Source: Streptomyces koelreuteriae
Lineage (GTDB): Bacteria > Actinomycetota > Actinomycetes > Streptomycetales > Streptomycetaceae
Assembly (NCBI RefSeq): GCF_018604545.1
Contig: NZ_CP075896.1
Span: forward strand, 8,246,001 to 8,310,000
Length of the DNA stretch: 64,000 nucleotides
Direction: 5' to 3'
Shown here: positions 15,119 to 22,647 of the stretch, in pieces
Layout: every line of letters begins with the position of its first letter
Numbering within the stretch: the first letter of the stretch is position 1
Translations under genes and position numbers: made by a program
The notes under the pieces: generated by a model
What the model was told of the DNA's origin: nothing
What the model saw: the letters and a program-made list of their open reading frames with translations, nothing else
Database searches by the model: none

Positions 15119-16033
15119 TCAGCCGTCCGCCGGCAGCCGCCAGGAGCTGAGCCGTCGCTCCACCGCCACGAGGAACTGGTTGAAAACCACTCCGATGGCG
15201 GAGATCGTGACGATGCCCGCGTACATCTGCGGGATCGCGAAGTTGTACTGCGAGGCGTTGATCAGATAGCCCAGACCCGCCTTGGCGCCGATCATCTCGG
15301 CGGCGACGAGCACCAGGATGGAGACCGCTCCGGCCAGCCGGATGCCGGTGAAGACGACCGGTACCGCGGACGGCAGGATGACCTTCTGGAACAGCCGGGG
15401 CGCGGACAGGTCCATCGACCTCGCCAGCTTCAGCAGCGTCGGGTCGACGCCCCGGACCGCGCTGATGGTGTTGAGCAGGATCGGCCAGGTGCAGGCGTAC
15501 AGCACGATCGAGATCTTCGAGGTCTCGCCGATGCCCAGCAGCAGCACGAACACCGGCAGCAAGGCCAGCGCCGCGGTGTTGCGGAAGACCTCCAGCAGCG
15601 GGCCGAGGAAGTCGGCCACCGGCCGGTACCACCCGATCAGCAGTCCGAGCGGCACGGCGACCGCCACGGCGAGCCCGAAGCCGCTGAACGAACGCACCAG
15701 GCTGGCCCAGGTGTTGTCGGCGAGCGAGCCGTCGGCGGCCAGCTCCCACCAGGCGCGGGCGACCTCGCTGAACGGCGGCAGGAACGTCCGGTCGACCAGC
15801 CCCAGGCGCGGCGCGGTCTCCCACACCAGCAGCAGAGCCACGATCGCCGCTGACCTGGTCGCCCCGCTCACCAGCAGTTCCGGCAGCCGGCGCACCACCC
15901 GGCGCACCCGGGCCGTCGTGACGGGGACCCGGCGCGCCTGCGGCGGCGACACCCCGGGGGAGGGGATCGAGGCGAGCTCGGTGGAGCCGGACGTCGTGCT
16001 CTTCTCGGTGACCGTGTCGATGGCCGAACTCAT
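15119..16033 (-). CDS. ssuC: Sulfonate/taurine ABC transporter permease
   Basis: The 304-residue protein has a cytosolic N-terminal tail and then about six membrane segments. The BPD_transp_1 signature EVFRNTAALALLPVFVLLLGIGETSK and the SsuC-like motif GLGYLINASQYNF are present. It forms the membrane pore of the importer with the adjacent ATPase and binding protein. Its start overlaps the ATPase stop by four bases (ATGA), so the two are translationally coupled. Confidence 0.92.
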   Translation of the reverse strand: MSSAIDTVTEKSTTSGSTELASIPSPGVSPPQARRVPVTTARVRRVVRRLPELLVSGATRSAAIVALLLVWETAPRLGLVDRTFLPPFSEVARAWWELAADGSLADNTWASLVRSFSGFGLAVAVAVPLGLLIGWYRPVADFLGPLLEVFRNTAALALLPVFVLLLGIGETSKISIVLYACTWPILLNTISAVRGVDPTLLKLARSMDLSAPRLFQKVILPSAVPVVFTGIRLAGAVSILVLVAAEMIGAKAGLGYLINASQYNFAIPQMYAGIVTISAIGVVFNQFLVAVERRLSSWRLPADG

Positions 16034-16866
16034 ACGGCGGCCGCCTCCTTCTCCAACTGCTGGGCCCTTGCGACCTCGTCGTGCAGCAGCGACCAGATCT
16101 CGTGCCGGTGGCGTGCGAACTCGGGACTGGAGCGCAGGTCGTCCGTCGCGTCCCGGGAGCCGAGGGCGACCGGCACGATCTGCTTGACGCGGCCCGGCCT
16201 GGACGTCATGACGGCGACGCGCTGCCCCAGGTAGACGGCCTCGTCGATGCCGTGCGTGATGAAGACGACGGTCTTGCCGGTGCGCTGCCAGATGCGCAGC
16301 AGCTCGTCCTGGAGCGACTCGCGGGTCTGGGCGTCCAGCGCGGCGAACGGCTCGTCCATCAGCAGCACATCGGGGTCGTAGGCGAGACTGCGGGCGATCG
16401 CCACGCGCTGCCGCATGCCGCCCGACAGCTCGTGCGGATGGCGGTCCTCGAATCCGGTCAGGCCGACCAGGTCGAGGAACTCCCGTGCCCGTGCGGCGCG
16501 TTGACGGCGCGGGACGCCGGTGGCCTCCAGGCCGAACTCGACGTTGCCCTGCGCCGTGCGCCAGGGCAGCAGCGCGTACTGCTGGAACACGATGCCGCGG
16601 TCCAGGCCCGGTCCGTCGACGGGACGCCCGTCCAGCAGGATGCGTCCGCCGGAGGGCCGGGTGAGACCGCCGAGCAGATCCAGCAGGGTCGACTTCCCGC
16701 AGCCGCTGGGACCGACGAGGACGACGAACTCGCCGGCCGCGATCCGCAGGTCGATTCCGTCGAGTGCGGTAAAACGGGTGGTCTGCCGTGCCCCCTTCCG
16801 GTCCTTGACGGTGAATTCCTTCGACACGTTCTCGAATTCGATCTTCGGTGTGGTGGATTCCGTCAC
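16030..16866 (-). CDS. ssuB: Sulfonate/taurine ABC transporter ATP-binding protein
   Basis: The 278-residue ATPase has Walker A GPSGCGKST, a Q-loop in FQQYALLPWRT, the signature LSGGMRQRVAIAR, Walker B VLLMDEPFAALD and the H-switch FITHGIDEA. The pattern is that of the nitrate/sulfonate/taurine import ATPases. The GTG at 16864-16866 is chosen because it sits six bases after the binding-protein stop, behind GGGAG. A longer open frame upstream only reads through the binding-protein gene out of frame. Confidence 0.92.
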   Translation of the reverse strand: MTESTTPKIEFENVSKEFTVKDRKGARQTTRFTALDGIDLRIAAGEFVVLVGPSGCGKSTLLDLLGGLTRPSGGRILLDGRPVDGPGLDRGIVFQQYALLPWRTAQGNVEFGLEATGVPRRQRAARAREFLDLVGLTGFEDRHPHELSGGMRQRVAIARSLAYDPDVLLMDEPFAALDAQTRESLQDELLRIWQRTGKTVVFITHGIDEAVYLGQRVAVMTSRPGRVKQIVPVALGSRDATDDLRSSPEFARHRHEIWSLLHDEVARAQQLEKEAAAV

Positions 16867-16871
16867 GCTGG

Positions 16872-17888
16872 TCAGCTCCCGCCGGCGTTGAATTCGTTGG
16901 TGTAGAGGTCCGACAACGTGACCTGGTCCTTCTTGATGTCGCCGCGCTCGGTCAGCCAGTCGACCCACAGCTGGAGTTCCTTGCCGGTGATACGGCCCGC
17001 CTTCTCGGCGACGCCCGTGGACCGCCAGTACTTCAGGGGCGCGGGGTCCTCGTTGCGGCCGCGCTTCTTCACGATGTCCGTCATCCGGGCGACGACTTCC
17101 TCGCGTGGAGTGGAACGGGCCCATTCGATGGCCTTTCCGACGCCGGTGACGAAGGTCCGTGCGGTGTCGGGGTTCTGCCGCAGGAAGCGGTCGGTCATCA
17201 CATAGGTGCCGGCGCTGAACGCGCCGAGCAGCTGGTAGTCGGTGAACAGGGGGCGGATGCCTCCGGTGGCCAGGGCCTTGTCGCGCAGGAGCCCGCCGAG
17301 GACGGCCACGTCGATCTGCTTCTGACGCAGGGTCTGCTCGGTGTTGACCGGCGGGACGACCAGCGGCTCGACCTTGCCGATGTCCGACCCCGACAGACCG
17401 CCCCGCTGCAGCCAGATGTCGAGCATGGCCTCGGAGTGGGCTCCGAGGGTGTTCATCCCTACCTTCCTGCCGAGCAGGTCCCGGGCCGAGCGCAGGGGGC
17501 TGTCCTCAAGGACGTAGAAGCCGTTGTAGGCGTCCTTGTCGGCGCCGTAGTAGCTGATGACGGCCTTGATGGGGGCCTTGTTCGCGGCCAGTTTGACGAC
17601 CGCGCCGTTGAACGCGCCGCCGAAGTCGATCTGGCCGGTCGCCGCGGACTGGATGTCCTGCGGCCCGCTGATGGTGTTGCCGACCCAGTCCAGCTTCACG
17701 TCCCCGAGATAGCCGAGGTCCTCGGCCAGCTCCGGCAGGATGACCTGTCCGGCCCAGCCCTGGTAGCGGAGCGTCTTGGTCCCGCCCTTGCCGGACGTGG
17801 CACCGGCGGTCGTGCCACAGCCCACCGCCACCGCCGAAAGACCGAGCAGGGAGAGGAATTGGCGTCGGGTCGATGCCGTCGTGGCCAT
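16872..17888 (-). CDS. ssuA: Sulfonate/taurine-binding lipoprotein
   Basis: The 338-residue protein combines a twin-arginine-like start (STRRQFLSLLG) with a lipobox ending VAVGC, so it is likely a Tat-exported lipoprotein. The mature part is a SsuA/TauA-type periplasmic binding fold: LRYQGWAGQVILPELAEDLGYL at the start, GQIDFGGAF, then GRKVGMNTLGAHSEAMLDIWL. It delivers substrate to the permease and ATPase encoded directly downstream. It is the first gene of the operon. Confidence 0.9.
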   Translation of the reverse strand: MATTASTRRQFLSLLGLSAVAVGCGTTAGATSGKGGTKTLRYQGWAGQVILPELAEDLGYLGDVKLDWVGNTISGPQDIQSAATGQIDFGGAFNGAVVKLAANKAPIKAVISYYGADKDAYNGFYVLEDSPLRSARDLLGRKVGMNTLGAHSEAMLDIWLQRGGLSGSDIGKVEPLVVPPVNTEQTLRQKQIDVAVLGGLLRDKALATGGIRPLFTDYQLLGAFSAGTYVMTDRFLRQNPDTARTFVTGVGKAIEWARSTPREEVVARMTDIVKKRGRNEDPAPLKYWRSTGVAEKAGRITGKELQLWVDWLTERGDIKKDQVTLSDLYTNEFNAGGS

Positions 17889-18156
17889 GGAAAAGGTCCA
17901 TTCGAAAGCAGGGGAGAGGGCCTGAATGCCTTCTGGGGAAACTCGGCAGGAAAAAACCGGCGAGAAATCGGTCGACGACGAGGACGGCGAAACGGCCGTG
18001 GTGGTCGACTGTCAGAGGGAGCGGGGACAGTGGTTCCCGAAATTGCTCACGAGAAGGAGAATCGCAGCGAAATCCGGCCGGGTCAACGGCGATCGGGCAG
18101 GCGACATCAGAGTGAAGCGCGCTGTTCACAATCGCCGTCGAGCAGGCCGGCGAGGG
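17889..18156 (-). other. Leader region upstream of ssuA
   Basis: These 268 bases separate the sulfonate importer from the upstream SfnB-like gene and are more AT-rich than the coding sequence around them. On the minus strand a TTGACC is visible, but its spacing to any -10 box is poor. I found no cysteine-rich leader peptide here, unlike in the divergent plus-strand operon. Confidence 0.4.
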
Positions 18157-19386
18157 TTACACAGGCAGGACGAAAGGAGGGTGCGCGCCGTTGAGGAAGT
18201 AGTCCCCGACATCACGGAGCCGGTGGGCGACGGGCTCGTACAGGGTGTGGGTGCGGGCATTGCGCCAGAAGCGGTCGAAGCCCAGCCGCGCGGACGCGGA
18301 GCGGACACCGATGATGTCGAGAGCGCGGGCCGTGGACTCCTGCACGGCCTTGGACGCGGCGGCTTCGGCCATGGCCACGAGGACGGAGATCTCCGCGTAC
18401 TCCTCGTAGCCGAGGTCCTCGCCGTGTGCCAGCCCCCCGTGCACGGCATCCCGCGCCTGGTCGGCGAGCGCGGACGCCGAGCGGGTGAGCACCGTGAGTT
18501 CCCCGTACGCGGTCAGCACCTGCGGGTCCTGCGGCGAGCCGACCGGCCAGTCCGGGTGCCAGTGGGAGTGGCCGGTCCTGCTGTACTCACGGGCCTCGGC
18601 GAGCACCCCCTCGGCCATGCCGAGACGGAGCTGCACCGAGAGAAGACGCCCGACCGGTGAGAGCAGAGCGGTGCGGGGCGACAGCACGTCCTCGTCCGCG
18701 GCCAGGGAGCCCAGCACATCGCCGGCCGCGATCGGTACGGCGTCGAACTCCGCGCTTCCGCCCGCCGCGAGCCGCTGCCCGAACGGGTCGGCGTCGCCGT
18801 CGATCACCACGCCCGGGAGCGAGGGATCGACCACGACGGCCAGCGGCTCGCCGGTGTCGGCCCGCACCGCCCGCACGGCGAGACGGTCGGCGACCAGGAC
18901 GCCGGCGGCGTAGCTCTGCCGGCCGTTCAGCACATACCCCTGCGCGTTCCTGGCGAGCGACAGAGCCGGTTCCTGCCGCGCCAGACCACCGCCCCAACAC
19001 CACTGCTCCGCGGCGGAGCGCTGCTCAAGCCGGGCGGCGAGGGCCGGTTCGGTGAAGAACCGGGCGCTCCACGACATGAAGTAGTGACAGCCGAGCAGTT
19101 GGCCGATCGCGCCGTCGGCCGCGGCGATCTCCCGGACCACGGAGTACGCCGTGGGCCAGTCCTCGCCGCCACCCCCGAGCCCGGCCGGTATCAGGAGCGT
19201 CAGCAGGCCCGACTCGCGCAGCCGGGCCACCTCGTCGAACGGGGGCTTGCCGGCCTGGTCCCTGGCCACCGCGTCCGTGGCGAGGTCGTCCGCCGTCTCA
19301 CGGGCCACGTGCAGCCAGTGCGTACGTCCGGGCCCGGTCGGCTCGGACTCCGAGCCGGGGCCGGTCGGCGCAGGGGCTGGGCCCAT
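18157..19386 (-). CDS. Acyl-CoA-dehydrogenase-fold flavoenzyme of the SfnB/DszC type
   Basis: The 409-residue product has the fold of acyl-CoA dehydrogenases but belongs to the branch used in organosulfur degradation (SfnB, DszC, SoxC-like). Features include TLLIPAGLGGGGEDWPTAYSVVREIAAADGAIGQLLGCHY at the start and the C-terminal helix IIGVRSASARLGFDRFWRNARTHTLYEPVAHR. Such enzymes use FMNH2 from a separate reductase to oxygenate sulfones or thiophenes. None is encoded adjacent. The ATG at 19386 follows GAGGAG, and the stop is TAA. It has its own promoter and sits inside the sulfur island. Confidence 0.85.
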   Translation of the reverse strand: MGPAPAPTGPGSESEPTGPGRTHWLHVARETADDLATDAVARDQAGKPPFDEVARLRESGLLTLLIPAGLGGGGEDWPTAYSVVREIAAADGAIGQLLGCHYFMSWSARFFTEPALAARLEQRSAAEQWCWGGGLARQEPALSLARNAQGYVLNGRQSYAAGVLVADRLAVRAVRADTGEPLAVVVDPSLPGVVIDGDADPFGQRLAAGGSAEFDAVPIAAGDVLGSLAADEDVLSPRTALLSPVGRLLSVQLRLGMAEGVLAEAREYSRTGHSHWHPDWPVGSPQDPQVLTAYGELTVLTRSASALADQARDAVHGGLAHGEDLGYEEYAEISVLVAMAEAAASKAVQESTARALDIIGVRSASARLGFDRFWRNARTHTLYEPVAHRLRDVGDYFLNGAHPPFVLPV

Positions 19387-19422
19387 GGCGGAGGTCTCCT
19401 CAACTTGTGTGGGGCATGCATC

Positions 19423-19452
19423 ATCCTGCGCAGCGGCCCGAGGCGCCGTCAA
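19423..19452 (-). promoter_or_regulatory. Sigma-70-type promoter of the SfnB-like gene
   Basis: On the minus strand TTGACG (19452-19447) and CAGGAT (19428-19423) are separated by 18 bases, about 35 bases upstream of the start codon. Directly upstream of the -35 box lies an AT-rich imperfect dyad (TTCCTA...TAGGGAA, 19457-19478) that could bind a sulfur regulator. Confidence 0.6.
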
Positions 19453-19468
19453 TACTTTCCTAGTAATT

Positions 19469-20473
19469 CTATAGGGAATGTAGGGAACGCGGGGAGCGGC
19501 GGTATCCGGCCAGCCGGGCCCTCAGCTTCTGCACGGGCGTGGGCGGCAGGGCCCGCGCCGCGCCCCGCGCGTAGTGCCGCTCCACATAGAACTGCCCCAC
19601 GCTGAGCACGGTGGTGACGGCGATGTACCAGAGCGTGGCGACCATCAGCAGCGGGATGACCTGGTAGGTCTGGTTGTAGACCAGTTGGGCCGAGTACAGC
19701 AGGTCGTGCACGGCCAGCACACTCACGATGCTCGTGCCCTTCAGGGTGCCGATCAGCATGTTGCCTGCGGTCGGCACGATGGAGCGCATCGCCTGCGGCA
19801 CCACGATCCGGCGCAAGGTGCGCGCCCTGCCGATGCCGAGGGCCTGGGCCGCCTCCGTCTGGCCGGCGTCCACCGACAGGATGCCGCCGCGCACCACCTC
19901 CGCGGCGTAGGCGGCCTCGTGCAGCGTCAGCCCGATGACGGCGGTGAGCGCCGGGCCGAGCAGGTTCACCGTCTTGACGGTGATGAACTGCGGGCCGAAC
20001 GGGACGCCGAGGCCGAGCGTCGGGTAGAGGGCGCCGATGTTGAACCAGAACAGCAGCTGCACCAGCAGCGGAGTGGACCGGAAGACCCATACGAAGCCCC
20101 AGCTCAGTGTGGCCAGCACGGGGTTGTCGGACAGCCGCATCACCGCCAGCGGGATGCCGAGCAGGAAGCCGAGCACCATCACCACACCGGTCAGCCACAG
20201 GGTGAGGAGCAGCCCGTCCAGCACGGCGCCACTGGTGAAGTAGAGGCCCACCACGTCCCATTGGAAGGCGCGGTTGCGGACGACGGAGTTGACCACCATC
20301 GCGAAGGCCAGCAGCGCGACGGCCGCGGACAGCAGCCGGCCGACGCGCCGGCGCGGCACGATCCGCGGCGGATCCTCGTCGGACTTCCGACCCGGAATCA
20401 GTCCGGAGGACGCCGTCGGAGGTCCTGCGGACGCGGCGGGTGCGGAGTCGGTGAGATCGGGGAGCGAGACCAT
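19469..20473 (-). CDS. Polar-amino-acid-type ABC permease (orphan in this operon)
   Basis: The 334-residue protein is a HisM/GlnP-type permease with membrane segments from about residue 47. It has the conserved loop HEAAYAAEVVRGGILSVDAGQTEAAQALGIGRARTLRRIVVPQAMR, which contacts the ATPase. It resembles the plus-strand permease at 23,604 closely along its length, including QVIPLLMVAT.WY and YVERHYARGA. No ATPase or binding protein is encoded in its own operon. It presumably shares the ATPase at 24,533 and one of the two binding lipoproteins of the divergent operon. Its upstream promoter faces that operon. Confidence 0.88.
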   Translation of the reverse strand: MVSLPDLTDSAPAASAGPPTASSGLIPGRKSDEDPPRIVPRRRVGRLLSAAVALLAFAMVVNSVVRNRAFQWDVVGLYFTSGAVLDGLLLTLWLTGVVMVLGFLLGIPLAVMRLSDNPVLATLSWGFVWVFRSTPLLVQLLFWFNIGALYPTLGLGVPFGPQFITVKTVNLLGPALTAVIGLTLHEAAYAAEVVRGGILSVDAGQTEAAQALGIGRARTLRRIVVPQAMRSIVPTAGNMLIGTLKGTSIVSVLAVHDLLYSAQLVYNQTYQVIPLLMVATLWYIAVTTVLSVGQFYVERHYARGAARALPPTPVQKLRARLAGYRRSPRSLHSL

Positions 20474-20572
20474 CGGAAGGATCTCCAGGGAGGGAGGCGC
20501 GGCATGGGTACGGGCCGGAGTCCGGCTCGGGGCGTCATCACGCTCGCCGCGTCCCTCAACGCGGTGCGCCCG

Positions 20573-20603
20573 ATCGTAGAGGTCCGACACACACAGGTGT
20601 CAA
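20573..20603 (-). promoter_or_regulatory. Promoter of the minus-strand permease
   Basis: On the minus strand a perfect TTGACA (20603-20598) is followed after 19 bases by TACGAT (20578-20573). The TTGAC is part of a 10-base inverted repeat with the opposite-facing TTGACG at 20650, giving paired divergent promoters. Confidence 0.55.
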
Positions 20604-20654
20604 CCACGCACAGGAACCGTTCAACTCCCGTCCGGCATCCGAGCCGTGGTTGAC
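20599..20654. repeat. Inverted repeat GTCAACCACG / CGTGGTTGAC spanning divergent promoters
   Basis: Two perfect 10-base arms (20599-20608 and 20645-20654) face each other across 36 bases. Each arm contains the TTGAC of a -35 box pointing outward. The arrangement would let one regulator act on both sulfur operons, or it may reflect duplicated promoter sequence. Confidence 0.6.
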
Positions 20655-20685
20655 GAAAAGCGAGATGTCCTGCTCAAGTAGTCGC

Positions 20686-20763
20686 ATGAATGCCGGACAG
20701 CGCCTGGTCAGCCGGGTCCACATCGACTTCGGTCGAGTGTGGTCCGCGGCGTGTTGCGCCTGA
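20686..20763 (+). CDS. Cysteine-type leader peptide (attenuation uORF) of the sulfur operon
   Basis: This 25-codon gene starts at ATG 20686 and ends at TGA 20763. It contains RLVSRVHIDFGRVWSAACC followed by a final Ala. This matches the Streptomyces 'putative leader peptide' family, typified by VSRRHVDLxRxSSAxC sequences in front of sulfur-assimilation genes. Related Cys-ending leaders in mycobacteria work as cysteine-responsive attenuators. Two adjacent Cys codons at the end would stall ribosomes when Cys-tRNA is scarce. It lies 253 bases upstream of the SsuD-like gene. The ribosome binding site is weak, and an outward-facing TTGACG starts 36 bases upstream, so translation may be nearly leaderless. 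Confidence 0.85.
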   Translation: MNAGQRLVSRVHIDFGRVWSAACCA

Positions 20764-20764
20764 C

Positions 20765-20848
20765 ACGGCAGCGGGCCGTCTGACCGGCCCTTCCCTCCCT
20801 CGGTGTCCCCGTCGCGGGCCGAGTCTCTCTTCTGACACGCGCTGCCGT
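20765..20848 (+). promoter_or_regulatory. Candidate attenuator hairpins after the leader peptide
   Basis: Ten bases after the leader stop, GGGCCG-tctgac-CGGCCC (20773-20790) forms a compact hairpin followed by TT, resembling a weak intrinsic terminator. The outer arms ACGGCAGCG (20765-20773) and CGCTGCCGT (20840-20848) can pair over a longer distance. The two structures share base 20773. Such alternatives are expected if ribosome stalling on the Cys codons changes RNA folding. This is inferred from sequence only. Confidence 0.45.
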
Positions 20849-21016
20849 CGCCCCACCCCGCCAGGGGCCCGTACCCCGGCGTCATCACCCCTGTTCACCA
20901 CCTGGTTCCGCACGCCCTGAGGCGCCGTCACACCCGGCCGCCCCGAGGGCCGCCCCGCCGTGCCCGTTTCCGCGAACTCGGCGCGGTCTCAGAGGACTTG
21001 AGGAAAGGCCGTACCC

Positions 21017-22153
21017 ATGCCCGTGGAGTTCCTCGGCATCGCCGCCACCCACAACGGTTCCGAAACCACCCCGCGCTCCGGCGCGGCGTTCGACAAGGAG
21101 TACACGCTCCGCCTCGCCCGCGCGCACGAGGACCACGACTGGGACCGGGTGCTGTTCGCCTACGGCTCCGGATCGCCCGACCCGGCGCCGGCCGCCGCCT
21201 ACATCGCGAGCAGGCTGGACCGGCTCCAGATCCTCCTCGCCCACCGGCCCAACGTCTCGTACCCGACCTTCGCCGCGAAGACCTTCACCACCCTCGACCA
21301 GATCAGCGAGGGCCGGCTGACCGTGCACTTCATCACGGGCGGCAACGACCACGAACAGGGCCGCGAGGGCGACACCCTCACCAAGGACGAGCGCTACGCC
21401 CGCACCCGCGAGTACATCCGGATCGTCAAGAAGATCTGGACCACGCACGAGCCCTTCGACCACGAGGGCGAGCACTACCGCTTCCACGACTTCGTCAGCG
21501 ACGTCTTCCCGGTCCAGCAGCCGCGCCCGAACGTGTCCTTCGGCGGCTCGTCGCCCGCCGCGTACGCCGCCGGAGGCGCCGAGGCCGACGTCTACTGCCT
21601 GTGGGGCGAGCCCCTGGCGAAGACCGCCGAGCAGATCGAGACGGTGAAGGCGGCGGCGAAGGCGGCGGGCCGCACCGATGTGCCGCGCATCCAGGTGGCC
21701 TTCCGCCCGATCATCGCCCCGACCGAGGAACTGGCCTGGGAGAAGGCGCACCGCACGGTCGGCGCGATCAAGGCCCGCAAGGAGCGGGGCGAGGCGATCA
21801 CCAAGCGCCACAACGGACTGGCCCAGCCCCAGAACACCGGTTCCCAAAGGCTCATCGCCATCGCCGAGGCGGGGGAGCGCTACGACCGCGCCCTGTGGAC
21901 CCCGACGGCCGCCGCGACCGGCGGCGCGGGCAACTCCAACGCCCTGGTCGGCACCCCGGAGACGGTCGCCCAGGCCCTCCTGGACTACTACGACCTCGGC
22001 GTCGACATCCTCTCCGCCCGCGGCTACGACCTGCTGGGCGACGCCATCGACTTCGGACGGCATGTGATCCCCATCGTCCGCGAGGAGGTCGCCAAGCGCG
22101 ACGCCGAGCGTGCGGCGCGCGGCACCCAGACCCTCACGGCGGTGAACGGATGA
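21017..22153 (+). CDS. ssuD: Alkanesulfonate monooxygenase-like flavoenzyme (LLM class, SsuD/MsuD type)
   Basis: This is a bacterial-luciferase-like monooxygenase that uses FMNH2 and O2 to release sulfite from sulfonates. The 378-residue product shows the SsuD-type start EFLGIAATHNGSET, then YIASRLDRLQILLAHRPNVSYPTFAAKTFTTLDQISEGRLTVHFITGG. The C-terminal GTPETVAQALLDYYDLGVDILSARGYD is also typical. The ATG follows GAGGAAAGG. It is the first structural gene after the leader peptide and is followed with a four-base overlap (ATGA) by an acetyltransferase. No FMN reductase gene lies nearby. Confidence 0.9.
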   Translation: MPVEFLGIAATHNGSETTPRSGAAFDKEYTLRLARAHEDHDWDRVLFAYGSGSPDPAPAAAYIASRLDRLQILLAHRPNVSYPTFAAKTFTTLDQISEGRLTVHFITGGNDHEQGREGDTLTKDERYARTREYIRIVKKIWTTHEPFDHEGEHYRFHDFVSDVFPVQQPRPNVSFGGSSPAAYAAGGAEADVYCLWGEPLAKTAEQIETVKAAAKAAGRTDVPRIQVAFRPIIAPTEELAWEKAHRTVGAIKARKERGEAITKRHNGLAQPQNTGSQRLIAIAEAGERYDRALWTPTAAATGGAGNSNALVGTPETVAQALLDYYDLGVDILSARGYDLLGDAIDFGRHVIPIVREEVAKRDAERAARGTQTLTAVNG

Positions 22154-22647
22154 CCTCCGCCCCGGAACTGACGTTCCTTCACGTTCCCGTCTCCGATCCC
22201 CGCGTCGAGCCACTGCTGCGCGAACTCGGCCACGAGTACTCCAGACGCTACGGCAAGGACGCGCACGCCGAGATCGCCCGCTACCCCGACGAGGAGTTCA
22301 CCGAGCCCCACGGCGGGCTGCTCCTGCTGCTCCTGGAACACGGCGAAGCCGTCGCGGGCGGCGCCTTCCGCCGCTACGACACCACCACCGCCGAGCTGAA
22401 GCGGATCTGGAGCCACTCCGCCCACCGGCGGCGCGGACTGGCCCGGCGCGTCGTCGCCGAGCTGGAGCACGAGGCGGCCCTCCGCGGCTACCGCCGGATC
22501 TACCTCACCACGGGCCCGCGCCAGCCCGAAGCCCGCGGCCTGTACCTGGCCACCGGCTACACCCCCCTGTTCGACACCGAGGCCGACCCGGAGACCATCG
22601 GCCCGCTGCCGTTCGAGAAGCACCTCGGAGAGGCCACCCACCCGTGA
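22150..22647 (+). CDS. GNAT-family N-acetyltransferase
   Basis: The 165-residue product has the GNAT acetyl-CoA loop as HRRRGLARRVVAELEHEAALRG, preceded by the beta strand AELKRIWSH and followed by YLTTGPRQPEARGLYLATGYTPL. The start overlaps the SsuD-like stop and its stop overlaps the GTG of the next gene, so it is tightly embedded in the sulfur operon. In this context it could acetylate an S-containing amino acid or amine, as SnaA/YtmI-type enzymes do in other sulfur operons. The substrate is an inference. Confidence 0.86.
   Translation: MTSAPELTFLHVPVSDPRVEPLLRELGHEYSRRYGKDAHAEIARYPDEEFTEPHGGLLLLLLEHGEAVAGGAFRRYDTTTAELKRIWSHSAHRRRGLARRVVAELEHEAALRGYRRIYLTTGPRQPEARGLYLATGYTPLFDTEADPETIGPLPFEKHLGEATHP

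Noticed and set aside
18157..19386. Ordinary fatty-acid acyl-CoA dehydrogenase
   Set aside because: The sequence follows the SfnB/DszC branch and lies in the middle of organosulfur genes, so a sulfur role is more likely.
20764..21016. SAM or other known sulfur riboswitch upstream of the SsuD-like gene
   Set aside because: I could not find the conserved core or kink-turn of an S-box. The Cys leader peptide with hairpins explains the long leader better.
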